Below are positions 1 through 10,900 of a stretch of DNA of 64,000 nt, piece by piece (positions within the stretch are counted from its first letter, which is position 1; each line of letters begins with the position of its first letter). Made by a program: the position numbers and the translations under genes. This stretch comes from Solicoccozyma terricola (lineage: Eukaryota; Basidiomycota; Tremellomycetes; Filobasidiales; Piskurozymaceae). The notes under the pieces were generated by a model that made no database searches, had not been told where the DNA came from, and was given only the letters and a program-made list of their open reading frames with translations. The stretch is taken from assembly GCA_001600875.1 (NCBI GenBank), contig BCLD01000004.1, positions 1,098,577 through 1,162,576 of the forward strand, in the 5' to 3' direction.

Positions 1-1591
1 GGGAGGTGATGGGGGAAGAGAAGGGCGGGGTGAGAAGGGAAAGGGAAAGGGAAGGGGGTATTCCATCAGTTCGAATCAAGTAATCTAACGCACCACGCCA
101 CGCCCCAACCCTATCCTCCTACCCACCTGCATCTTCCAGCGTCTCCTTCCCCTTCCCCTGATTCTTGTTGAATGGAACTTGTAAGATTGGTTGTGGGATT
201 GCAAGTACAACGATGTATGATGAGATTGTGAGGATTTGTAGGAGGGTTAGGAGGTGCATTGTTGGATTGTGGTGTAGGAGTGGTGTGGGGTGGTGGGGTG
301 GGGGGAGACAGGGGGGATGGTGTGGATGACATGACATGGGGGAGACGGTGGAGACGGGGTGTTTGTCGATGGAATGATGACGTCATCAACCGGGGTTTTC
401 CCATTTTACATTATTCCATCCCCCCGATGGTAGATCCATCCAGGATGGATGGAAGGCATATCCATATCCTCATCACCCGTACAGACCAGGTAGTATATAT
501 TGACCCCTGGTTCATGAGACTCGGATTGGGGCGTAGACTTTTAATCTGTAGAGATACTCCCCCTTCTCCACTCGTTCAATTACAAACCCCTTCCGAGAGT
601 CGTGCGTGTGCGTGCGCGTGTGTGCTGCGTGTCATATCACGGTGTAGACCTGGCTATCTACGTCCTACATATTGAGTGTGACTAGGGTACCAGATCGGGT
701 CTCGTATCCATGGAACGACACGGGGTTGTCATGATTTGGGGTATTTGGGTATTTACCCCGGACGTCCCTGGTTACGTTGTATGAGGGGGTAAAGTGAAGA
801 AGGCCGGGCCGATGGTATGGCGCTGTGTGTGTGTTATTAGAAAAAGGCTGTGCGGGGGGTTGGTGGGGATACCTTTGGATGGACTGGGACTGTATCCCTC
901 CCTCCCTCCGAACCACCACGGAGAATGTCCCCATCCCCGGCTGTAAAAGGGATATCCAAAAAAAAAAAATGAAAAAAAAATGAGAAAATTAAAATAAAAA
1001 ATCAAAAAAATCAAATTAGTTTGCATGGCTTTGGGCGAGGAGGGAGGGAGTGGGAAGAGGGAGTGAGGGAGGAAGGAGGAAGAGGGAAGAGGGAGTGGAA
1101 GGAGCTGCGTTGGGGAATGTATGTATCCAAACGTGATATATCCATCTGAGTGGTATATTGCTATACTATCCTGTCCCATCCCATCCCATCCCGTCCCACC
1201 ATCCCATCCATCCCATTGTGTTTCCATCGCTCCCCCTTCCCTCCCATCGCTCTCCATCCCATCCATCCCACCCCACCCCTCCCCCTCCCTCCCCCTCCCC
1301 CTCCCCCTCGACGCGTTGGAACAAACACAGCACAGCAAACACCCGATCGTCAGTCCCGTCCAACCAACATCTCACAACGGATAGGGTAGCAAAGTATCAC
1401 CCCATTCCCATCCCACCGGCACCCCACCCATCCCATCCCATCCCATCCAGGTCATTTGAAAGCGGGGGGAAAATTCTCCAACCCCCTCGTCCCCCCTCGC
1501 AGTAGCCAGAAGGACTCATCCCCCCTTCCTCGTCCCCCCTTCCCTCCCCCCGGGTTTTTCGCTCTTAGCTTTTTGAGATTCGGCATCGTCC
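1..1591. other. Low-complexity intergenic stretch, no gene seen
   Basis: No convincing gene. The stretch is strongly strand-skewed low complexity: G-rich at 1-60, A-rich at 955-1010, and CCATC/CCCATCC pentamer runs at about 1170-1300 and 1430-1450. Open frames here encode only Pro/Ser/His-rich or Gly-rich translations on several overlapping frames, as expected from skewed DNA. A perfect 14-bp palindrome at 375-388 is listed separately. The left edge has no telomere-like TTAGGG array. The right end is presumably the promoter and 5' leader of the glycosyltransferase gene. Confidence 0.6.
375..388. promoter_or_regulatory. CRE-like perfect palindrome TGATGACGTCATCA
   Basis: The 14 bases are a perfect palindrome containing the full ATF/CREB consensus TGACGTCA. 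It is 1.2 kb upstream of the nearest recognised gene start, so its target (possibly a gene left of the window) is unknown. Assignment as a bZIP site is inference from the motif only. Confidence 0.4.
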
Positions 1592-4500
1592 GTGGTTGGA
1601 TTTGGACGAAGGGGGGGAAAGGAACATTCAATCGATAATTTGGTCTTGGTCTTGGTCTTCGTCGTCCTCTTCGTCCTCTTCCTCGTCGTCCTCTTCCTCG
1701 TCCTCTTCCTCTCTCAACCCTCCTTCATCGTGGATCGACACGCTATTCACCGAAAACGGTCATCAGGACCAATCACGGTGATTTATTCCACCAATAGGAA
1801 TAGCAATAGCAATAGCAATACCAATACCTCCCCCTCCCCCTCCCCCTCCTCATCCTCCTCCTCCAACTCCTCCTCCTGCAACTCGTCCCGCAACTCCACA
1901 TCCACATCAAACGCCGAATCATCAGTTGTTAGAGTACCGATTTTACCTCCAGGTGGTTCAAGACCTAGACCTGGAACCGGAACGGGAATTAGATCGAGAG
2001 CAATGTCATTAGCGCGTTCAGGTGGTGGTGGTGGTGGTGGTGGTGGTGGTGGTGACGATGAGGGTTATAATCAAGGTATAAAAGAGATTGAACAGTTACC
2101 GTTCTCATCCTCGTCTTCGTCTTCCCCGTCGCCGCCGTCCTCGTCGTCGTCCTCGTCGTCGTCACCGAGGAGAAATGAAACGAATCTATCTTCGTTGGAT
2201 GTGGTTATGTCGGGTACGGGAATGGGGTCAGCGATTATGGATGATAGGACGATTGATAGTGGTATCGAATTAACGAATGAATCAAATGGTCAATTCCAAA
2301 CGACAACAACAACAACAACAACAACAAAACCTTTGATTTATTCACAAAGATTGAATCGAATTGATATTGGAAGGAATACGTTGGAATCTTCAAGATCACT
2401 TGGTTCTGGAACGGGACATGGAACTGGACATGGAACAGGACCTACAACAAGACGTCATCGAACATGTACAACACGTCGAATCATCATCTCTTCATTAATA
2501 ATCTTATCATTATTCCTAATAGGTACAGTAATAGTACTTTCTTCAATATCTTATTATCTAGCTATACCAGATTGGGCTTATTTGACGGAAAAGGATGTAC
2601 CGTTTGATTCGAATGATTCGATTATGGAATTCGAAAAGGAAAATGAACAACAACAATATGAACAACAACTACGACGGCAACAACAACAACGACGAGATAT
2701 TGGAAGAGGGGAAGTGGGGATGGTGATGAGGATGGTGAAGAGACAAGAAGAATGGGCGGATGAGGTGGATTTGAGTGATGTTGGAGGAGGAGGAGGAGGA
2801 GGGATGGGGGTTGGTAGTTTCCAGAATGACATTTTGGAGATTGGATATGAATTGGAAGGTGTGGTTGTGGATGAGGATGAGGTGGATGACGAAGACATGG
2901 ACATGGACATGGACAGGGATACGGACACGGACAGGACGCATGAATTGGATTTCGAACAACAACTCGCTATGGACAATGCGTTGGCTTTGGAAGAAGACGA
3001 TGACGCTGTCGCCGCCGCCGCCGCCGCCGCCGAGGACGACGACGACGACGACGACGACGCCGAATGGTCACCTCAAGGGAAAGGATCAGGAGCATATTAC
3101 ATGCGTGCAGATTGGGATGGTACCGTGAGGAATATGACACACTGGGATCGATTAGAGGCCGTTAGAACTCTGTGCGTGCCCAAGTTTCATGGAAACCCGC
3201 GACATTTGAAGACTTAATATCCGGTCACCTGGTAAAACTGACGATTTTATCAACCACATCATCCCCCGTCCAACAGACCTGGAGAACGGATTCCAAGACT
3301 GATTCATCAGACCTGGAAGTCGGATGTGTTGCCTCCCAAGTGGCGCAGTGTATGGCGAGAATGTCGGGAAGGCATGCAAGATTAGTGAGTGGGGTCAGAA
3401 ATACCCGCAGATATTTGACGGGTTGGTCATCACGGCGCCGCGATACTGAATCAACCCACCCGTTCGTTTTTTCCGTACACCACCATCCAGTGAATACTTT
3501 CTATGGACGGACGAACTCTCTCGAGAATTCGTGGCAAAATATTACCCGAGTCAATTGAATATGTTTGATAATTATCGATATCCAATCCAACGAGCGGATG
3601 CGATTCGTTATTTGTGAGTCGTCAAATGTCTGCCCCCCCCCCCGCGGGGCCGAATCCATCGAGCTACAACCGACTGATACTCCTAACCCCCCCCTCCCCC
3701 CCCAGTATACTCCACCGATACGGCGGTGTCTACATGGACCTCGACATTGGATGTAAACGTCGTCTCGACCCCATGCTTCGAGGAGACTGGGACGTCATCC
3801 TCCCTAGGACTAAACCGGTCGGAGTATCAAACGACCTCATCTTCTCAGCAAAGGAACACCCGTTCATGAATCAGGTGGTTCACGGACTAGCAGCGTTTGA
3901 TCATCAGTATCTTACGAATTATCCAACGGTCATGTTCTCGACAGGGTGAGTCGAGGTGTAACAGGGAGAGGGAGACGGACAGGTTTCCGTCCGATTGATA
4001 AAACCGTACATAGCTGACGACGCCCCCCATTCACACCCAGCCCCATGTTTCTCTCTGCGCAATACGGCATATACACATCCGCGCACCCACTCACACCATC
4101 CCACCCTCGGCCCGAAATTCGCATCCTTCCCAAGTCGCTCTACGGGAAAAATGCAAAAATAGGCGAAGCACCACACGCGTTCTTCTCCCACTTTTATGGA
4201 TCGAGTTGGCACGCCGACGACGCAGGCTTCATCACGTTCCTGGGAACATGGGGGAAGAGGCTGATGTACGTCGGTGGAATGGTCGTCGTGGTAGGAGCGA
4301 TCCGCTACATGTTCTGGGGTGGAAGCAAAGGTAACGGCAGACCTCGAGCGTCGGGCTTCCCTTGGCGTTCTGGGGAGTATCGATTGGTACCTTATCCCAC
4401 TGCGGACGGCGATGATGTACCGGTACATCTCAACCCAGACGGCGGCGATCTGTACGATGCTCTCGAGTCGCAGGGTCGCACAACGTCGCCAGTATCCGAT

Positions 4501-5070
4501 TCAGAACTCACCGACACATCAACATCGTCATTGACTGCAAATGCTAGGAGGGCGGCGGTACAGGCGATGCGCAGAGCCGGGCATCTCATGTACACCGTCC
4601 CTGCGATGTTGTTATCCGGCGGTAGGTCGGGAAGGAGAGGTGGTGGAGGCTCCGGCGATCACGCTGGCTTCTACTACTTCCTACCGGCTTTCATCGTACC
4701 AGCCACCCCTGCCTTTGCTGGCACTACCACAAACAACAGTTCAGGCGCCGGTCGCTCAAGAAATGGACGAGGAAGGACAGCATCAAGCGCCAGCAATCTC
4801 CCTCCTTCACGAGTTCGCTCACCACGGAAGAAGAACGGCAAGGTAACTCCGAGGTTGTCGGTGACGGGAAGACGAGATGGGTATGCTGACGAGGTTCCCG
4901 CGTTGGACGAGGCTGAGAGGTTGACGCCCGACTCTGGCTCACCGTCCATGGCTGTGTTCTTGGGTCAAGCATCGCCTTCATCAGTGCCAGCACCACCACC
5001 GTACCAAGGCCGGGACGAACGGTCGAGCAATGGAGCATCTTGGGAAGAATGGAATGACGATCGGCGATGA
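1592..5070 (+). CDS. GT32 glycosyltransferase, SUR1/CSH1-type MIPC synthase catalytic subunit
   Basis: Exons read as 1592-3171, 3277-3384, 3491-3613, 3706-3945 and 4041-5070, giving 1026 residues in one frame. The catalytic part shows the family hallmarks in order: RLIHQTWKSD, YPIQRADAIRYF, and the metal/nucleotide-sugar DXD motif in RYGGVYMDLDIGC, then FSTGPMFLSAQYG. A C-terminal membrane segment lies around 4260-4320 (LMYVGGMVVVVGA), and an N-terminal one near 2475-2560. Family members transfer mannose from GDP-mannose to inositol-phosphoceramide in the Golgi. The N-terminal ~500 residues are far longer than in yeast SUR1 and consist of Ser, Gly, Gln, Asp and Ala runs, including a D9 block at about 3036-3059. 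The start is uncertain: a later Met (for example at about 2003) is possible. The first donor (GTGCGT at 3172) was chosen to bypass the stop at 3215. Confidence 0.8.
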
Positions 5071-5307
5071 GAGGCTGAACGCACACGCATACTGTATCAC
5101 TTACATGATTGATCCCTGCATATATCAACAATTTTCGCATATCCGAACACCCTGTTTAAAAGGGGCGAACCTGTTTAAAAAGGGCGGCGGGGGCGGGTGG
5201 GCGGAGCAGGATACGTCGGCCAAAAAAAAAAAGAATCATCTATCGGTTACAATTAAGGTAATGAAACACAACTGAGAGCATGGGATCCCGTTTCGACATT
5301 TTCATTT

Positions 5308-6858
5308 TCAAAACACCGGAATGTAATCATTGATCCGCTCCTTTGCATCTTGAGTGATGCATTCGGCGATCTGATCAAAAAGTCTGATTGAGCAACACAA
5401 ACCTCCATGGCCCCACAACATTGCCCCACTCACCCAAGTCAAATTCCGTATCTCCTGCTCCTTGAGCTTGACAAAGCTATAAAACACCGCATACTGAAAC
5501 TGTTGAAGGAAGCTCTGCTTGTTCAATTCGACATCATGCTTGAAGAATTCATCTTCCAAGCTCGCGGAATCCGCGTCGTCTGTACCGCCGCCTCCACCAC
5601 CATTGGCCCCACCCATACCTGCACCCGCCTTGTCGAAGAATGCTCTATACTCGAGGAGATGATCACATGCTGCTCTTACGGATTCGACGTCTTCCGCTCT
5701 GGCTAGCGCGTTGTTCCCTTCAGGGTACAGTCTGCCGATAGTAGGGAACAATCTTGCTCTCTGGTCTTTTGACAATTCGGTGCCAAAAGAGTTGAGAGTG
5801 ATGTTGATTGTTCGTCGATCGGCTTCAAATGCAAGGATTCGACACATGATCTCGCCGGTAGGTTGAGGGAGTGATGTGGCGCAAAACGAGTAGAAATCTT
5901 CGAGGTAGGATTTGTATAGCGTGTTTCGAATGATTTCAATATTGAGGTCATCGAGATCTTGAGCGGAGAGACAATCGCGGAAATAGGGTGCTGCATGAAG
6001 AAGAAGAACGGACAGAGATGATGAGAAAATGGGAATGACCCATCACGCCGAAACCCCGTTTTATCCGCTGACCCACCTAAGGGCGTCTCAACCAACACGC
6101 TGTGATACAGCTCCTCGACGTTGGTAGCCACACACAAGGCAGGCATCGTATCGAATACGCCTAAAGGATGACAACGATCAAGTAGTTCGTGTGTGTCTCT
6201 TTCATGTAGAGTACCGAGGGTCAAGAGGATGACATTGTCGATCATGTACGCGTAGCTGTGTGGAGGAGGAGGAGAAGAAGACGAAGGATGAGTGAGCCGT
6301 GTCGCTCAAGCGACATGAGGGTGACCGTACGTGATATAGTTCATGAACGTAGCTAATGGTTCAACAGCGTTGGTTCGGATATAGTTGAATTCATTGACAA
6401 GTTTCTCCGTGGCCTGTCATCCCGAATCGCATTAGAACTAAACCGCTCTGCGGTCACCCACCTCCACCGCTACCTCTCACCTTGTCAGCAATCACTGCCG
6501 TGCTCAATGGCAACGGTTCATTCGCTAGGAAATTGGAGTAATCCGTTGCCGATAGTTGGAGTCGGAAATCTGTGGAGACGTAAGATACGCACGACCCATC
6601 AGCAACGCTGGACGCGAGCGGGGGGGTGGGAGGGGAAACCATGCCATTGCGCTCTCACCCTCAAGGTTCTCGCACTGTGTCAAGTTGTTGTACTGAGACG
6701 AGGAGAGTAGACCGGCTTTGTAACCCCTGACTACACCTTCCAGGAAGCCTGCGTTCATCTGGGGGAGAAAGGAGTCGGGGGAGTCGGCGGTCGGATTAGT
6801 GCGTTGAGGGTGCGGAGGGGTGAACCCGAGTACCTACGTTGAAAGTGAGTGCCTCCAT
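5308..6858 (-). CDS. VMA6: V-type proton ATPase subunit d (Vo sector)
   Basis: Vo subunit d couples the rotor c-ring to the central stalk of the vacuolar ATPase. Read on the minus strand through about six introns, the protein starts MEALTFN (ATG at 6858) and continues [18 protein letters not shown], then [45 protein letters not shown] and [12 protein letters not shown]. It ends in [21 protein letters not shown], which is the typical C-terminus of the family. A Gly-rich insert lies near 5590-5625. The last intron (GTGAGT after NLTW) separates W from IAECI. Length and all family blocks look complete. It faces TSR2 across a 220-bp divergent promoter. Confidence 0.93.
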
Positions 6859-6975
6859 GGTGGACTGCGAGTGGTTGGTGGTGGTGGCAGTGGTGACGGT
6901 GTGCTGTGAACGATGTGCTGCTCACTCACCACCACCGCTGTCCATCCCTGTCGCCCTGTTCATCGTGGAATCGAC

Positions 6976-6996
6976 CGTGACACGTGACACGTGACA
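6976..6996. promoter_or_regulatory. Tandem CACGTG E-boxes in VMA6/TSR2 promoter
   Basis: The 7-mer GTGACAC is repeated so that two CACGTG palindromes (6981-6986 and 6988-6993) sit one base apart. They lie about 120 bp from the VMA6 start and 85 bp from the TSR2 start. CACGTG is the core for bHLH factors such as Cbf1-type proteins; which factor binds here is unknown. Confidence 0.5.
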
Positions 6997-7078
6997 GACC
7001 GCCCAGTTTCAAAATAATCCATGGCGACATCCTCCAACACCGTCCACACCGTCCACACCACAACACTCCTCACTCACC

Positions 7079-7684
7079 ATGGCTTCATCCTCGGCAGACC
7101 CCACCGTACTCTTCGCACGCGGGGTCCTCGCAATCATCGAGCTCTGGCCAGCTCTCCGCCTCGCGGTCGCGGAGCAATGGGGCGGTCCAGACTCGGCAGC
7201 AAAGAGGACTTGGATAGCATCTTCCCTGATCGATCTGTTCGAAGAGAGTCTCACCGACATCTCCTCTCAGGACGGAACTCCACCGATAGATCTGGATGAT
7301 ATGGCAGATATGTTATTCGGGATGGTGTCGGATGAATTCGATGCGGATCTCGAAGACCACTCTCCTGAATCCATAGCGGCGGACGTGTTAAAACTATGGA
7401 ACTCTGTTATAAGAGGATCAACAGACATGGTCGTGGAATTAGAGCAACTCGTCGAATCAAACAAGGGCAAACAAATGGACGTCGTTCGAAGTCACGAGGA
7501 AGGTTCAGAGAGTGGTTCAGAGAGTGGAAGCGAGGAGGATGAAGAGGAAGACGAAGCGATGGACGTGGATGAACAACCACCGAATTTGGTGGAAAATCAG
7601 GCAAATAAAAAGGAGGAACCGGTGGTTGACGAGGAGGGATTCACTTTGGTTCAAGGGAAGGGGAAGGGGAAGGGAAAGAAGTAA
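7079..7684 (+). CDS. TSR2: Pre-rRNA processing / eS26 escort protein TSR2
   Basis: Single-exon gene of 201 residues. The N-terminal half carries the WGG domain signature: LFARGVLAIIELWPALRLAV, then EQWGGPDSAAKRTW, followed by SLIDLFEE. The C-terminal half is acidic (EEDEEEDEAMDVDEQ) and ends in a Lys/Gly-rich tail with GFTLVQGKGKGKGKK. Tsr2 proteins chaperone ribosomal protein eS26 and are needed for 20S pre-rRNA maturation; the acidic segment is typical of such escorts. The ATG at 7079 is chosen because it begins the conserved frame and lies directly after the short leader. No intron is needed, unusual among its intron-rich neighbours. Confidence 0.9.
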   Translation: MASSSADPTVLFARGVLAIIELWPALRLAVAEQWGGPDSAAKRTWIASSLIDLFEESLTDISSQDGTPPIDLDDMADMLFGMVSDEFDADLEDHSPESIAADVLKLWNSVIRGSTDMVVELEQLVESNKGKQMDVVRSHEEGSESGSESGSEEDEEEDEAMDVDEQPPNLVENQANKKEEPVVDEEGFTLVQGKGKGKGKK

Positions 7685-7915
7685 GGCGAAGGGAAAGGAG
7701 GAGAACAGAGTGAGGTTGGGGTATTTCGAAAAACAATTTGTATAATCCATTAGTCGCGGCATAGAACTCCATCGTTAATATCATCACGTATCACCCATCA
7801 CATACAACGCTATAGTCATCAAAGAAAGATTCGAGATAAATAAAGAGAAACCCCCAGTAACAAAGTCAAACCAATGGTAGGGACGACGACGCCCTCCCGA
7901 AACAATCCTGTATCG

Positions 7916-10900
7916 TCACGCCGCCCTTCCGCGAGCCGCCTCCTTCTCTCGTCGCTTCTGAAGGAATGCAAGTAGATCACCCGGACCCGGACCTTTAGAT
8001 GTATGAGAATCAGGAAGGTATTCTCCTGTGAATGCGGTCGGGGTAAATGCGTTCTCGTCAATGACAGAATCTATTCGCCTTCTTACGACACAAGTAGACG
8101 TACCATTGTTGATACACAACACTTTCATCCTCTCATCATATCTGAGACCGGTCAATAGCTTAGGTGTAATGAGGAAGTACCTGTTGGAGGAGGAGGGCGT
8201 TAGTTTTTTTCCCTGTCAACGACGGCGGGTCCACGGTAGAAACGAGGAGCAGAAACTCACTGTCCAGCATTCTCATTACAGGTGGTCTCCACCAGTTGAT
8301 CGTGGACCGCTCGTTCGGCTCGCTGATCCATACCCTAAGATCGCACGCACCAACATCAGCAACATAAGAGTCCCGGCGCGAGCTGATACATCTCCACTCA
8401 CCTGATTGATCTCGTCGACGAGCGAGAAGGGCGTTCGAGCGAGTTCGGTCAAACTCATCAAATACATGATAGTTGACAAGGATCGTTCCTGCAACGCGAG
8501 TACTCATCTTTATTTAGCGTTCAAATCCCCCAAGTGCGGGTCCCGCTGAGCCAACTCACACCACCCGACTGTCTCTGCGCTGTTAATACCTGCAACTCCT
8601 CCTCGTCTCTGAACTTGACGAGGATTTCAAGCGCCCACTTTGCATAGTCGTCAGCATGTTTGCGGATTCGTACTTCTCCAGCGCAACCAATGCCTGTTTT
8701 TTTTATTTCATCAAAAAGGGTTAGCGACATGTCGCATAGTAACAAGTCACGGACTCACGCTCGAGTGCCGAGGAGAACTTTTTGCTCACGGTCTCCGCGA
8801 GCGTTGTTAGAGCCGGATCGAACTTGGCCTGTAAAAAGGCAACCGTCAGGCGGTTGATGCGGGCAACATACACCCTGTCCCCACCGAACGCACCATCGCA
8901 ATGGCGATAGATTTCGCCAAGGTAATCGTTAGTCTCCTTGTTTTCTCCACTTCCTTTTGTCGCTGCGTAACCTCTTCCTTGATCTGCTCCAACCGCTTGG
9001 TAACACCACGATCCAACTCCGGAATCAGATCCATCTCCGATCTGGCATCGGCCAGCTCCTGTTTGAGATCCTCCACCGTCTTGTCCGAATCCTGGACGTC
9101 TGCCTTACACCGCTCGATGTCTTGCGCATCGAGTTTCGACAGGCGCTCCTTGAAGATTGTGCTAATCTCTGTTGCTTTCTCAATCATTTGAGCTACTTCA
9201 ACAGCGACTGCAATAAAGGATCCCTCAATCAGCCCTTCAATCGCTCATCTCGCCCCGCAAGACTCACTTTGCTGTATCCTTTCATCCAAAGCAGAAGACC
9301 TCGCATTCCGTGCCATCCATTTCGTATCTATCGCTGTCTTGTTTGCGGTTGCTTGAAGGAAAGCTAGGTCTGTCTCAACGCGACTCGTGGTGTGACGTGT
9401 GACCGATTCACAGGCGGACTGGTAGAGGACCGGATCTGAGGATTCGGCTGATGAAACTGCGCAGATACACACGGATGACTCACATGATGGTCGCGCATGG
9501 CATTGACTCGTGTACGTACAACCGCAATGATCTGCGCTTTCAGTTCTGCACGTCGCGCATCGGCCGTTGGCTCCGAAAGAACTTCTTCCAGTCTGTTCCG
9601 ATTTAGTTCTGGTAGGTAGGAGTAAGCACGATGAAATCATTCTCTCATGGGTGTCTCGACATCCTCACCTAAATCCACGCTAGCTTTCTTCCATTTCTTA
9701 TGCGCATTTTGAGCTTGGGCTATCTTTTCCTTGATCTCGGTCTGAGTTTCTTCAATTAGTGTCTGCTTGTGCGTCAGGTCGAGACTAGGCACAAAGACGC
9801 ACCAGCTCCTCCCTTAGAGCCTCTTCCTCCTTCGATAGCCGCATCTTGAGATCGTAGACCTTTTTCGAATCGCCCTCCAGATCTCGCTTGCGGATGGCAA
9901 TCTCCGCAAGTTCATTGCTGATTCGATCGACTCGCTCTTGATCAACTTCATCAAGACATGAGTAATCCAATTAGTGGTGCTGTGGACGGGTGAATTCCTG
10001 ATGTGCTAGCTTACGAGAGGAACCAAGCACTCTAGCAGCATAAATAACTCTGGACGAGGACTGCTTTGCTCGAGATCCGTAGGCCGAAATATTGACACGC
10101 GTGAGGCTTCCTCGCGGCCTCGGATCATCAGCGAGCCATTCGCCATAAGTAAGGATCCCGGCCGCCTCCACCCGATCACCGTTGATCTTGTCCAAGCTGC
10201 AAGCCTGTAAGAACGAGATGAAGCGTAAGAGGCCATAAATGGCAATTGTAGCGACGCACTTACAGCCCGATGCAGAATTGATTGCGTGCGTAGGAATGCC
10301 AAGACGTGTGGCGGGGCTTCGCACAATTGGATGGCATAACAGTCTATCCCAAGGCGCTCCAACTGCGCGGAAGCCAAGGCAACGTCAGTCATTGATGGTC
10401 TACCAGACTGCAGGCGAACGCTTACCTCGGCAGGTGGTAACATATCCCTGGGTTCCTCCAGATCCCTCTCGGTGATAGTGATCGTGTTGATCGTGACCTT
10501 CTGTTCACGGCCGTTATAGCGACACATGTGTCGTCTATCATCGTTCAGCTGATTGAGAGTTTTATAGTCCTTCTCCGACTGGCATATGAATGTCTGTGAG
10601 AAGGAGAGGAGGATCAGTTCGGCAACTTCTCGCCAGCTGTAGATTCTATCGCACACCCACCAGCATTTGTTGATGACTGATCAGAGCTTCGACAATCGGA
10701 GCGTATCGGAGATCTGAAACGTTCAGCGATACCGCAGGAGGGAAGAACACCTCGTGATCAAACTTGTCCTGATTGTCCCCTATCCACTTCATGGCGTATC
10801 CACAGCTGGCATTTCTCTGGCTCAAATCTGCCATCCTCCTGCTCCGGACATCCTTGAGGCGCTGTAGTCTGCGTGCGTTCATGTAAGGATCTCGTAAGTA

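Noticed and set aside
1..60. G-rich left edge as a possible telomere
   Set aside because: No regular TTAGGG-like or other tandem telomere unit; only irregular purine-rich DNA.
772..1505. Several 60-190 residue frames on both strands in the left 1.6 kb
   Set aside because: They overlap each other in skewed low-complexity DNA, encode His/Pro/Ser or Gly/Trp runs and show no domain or exon logic.
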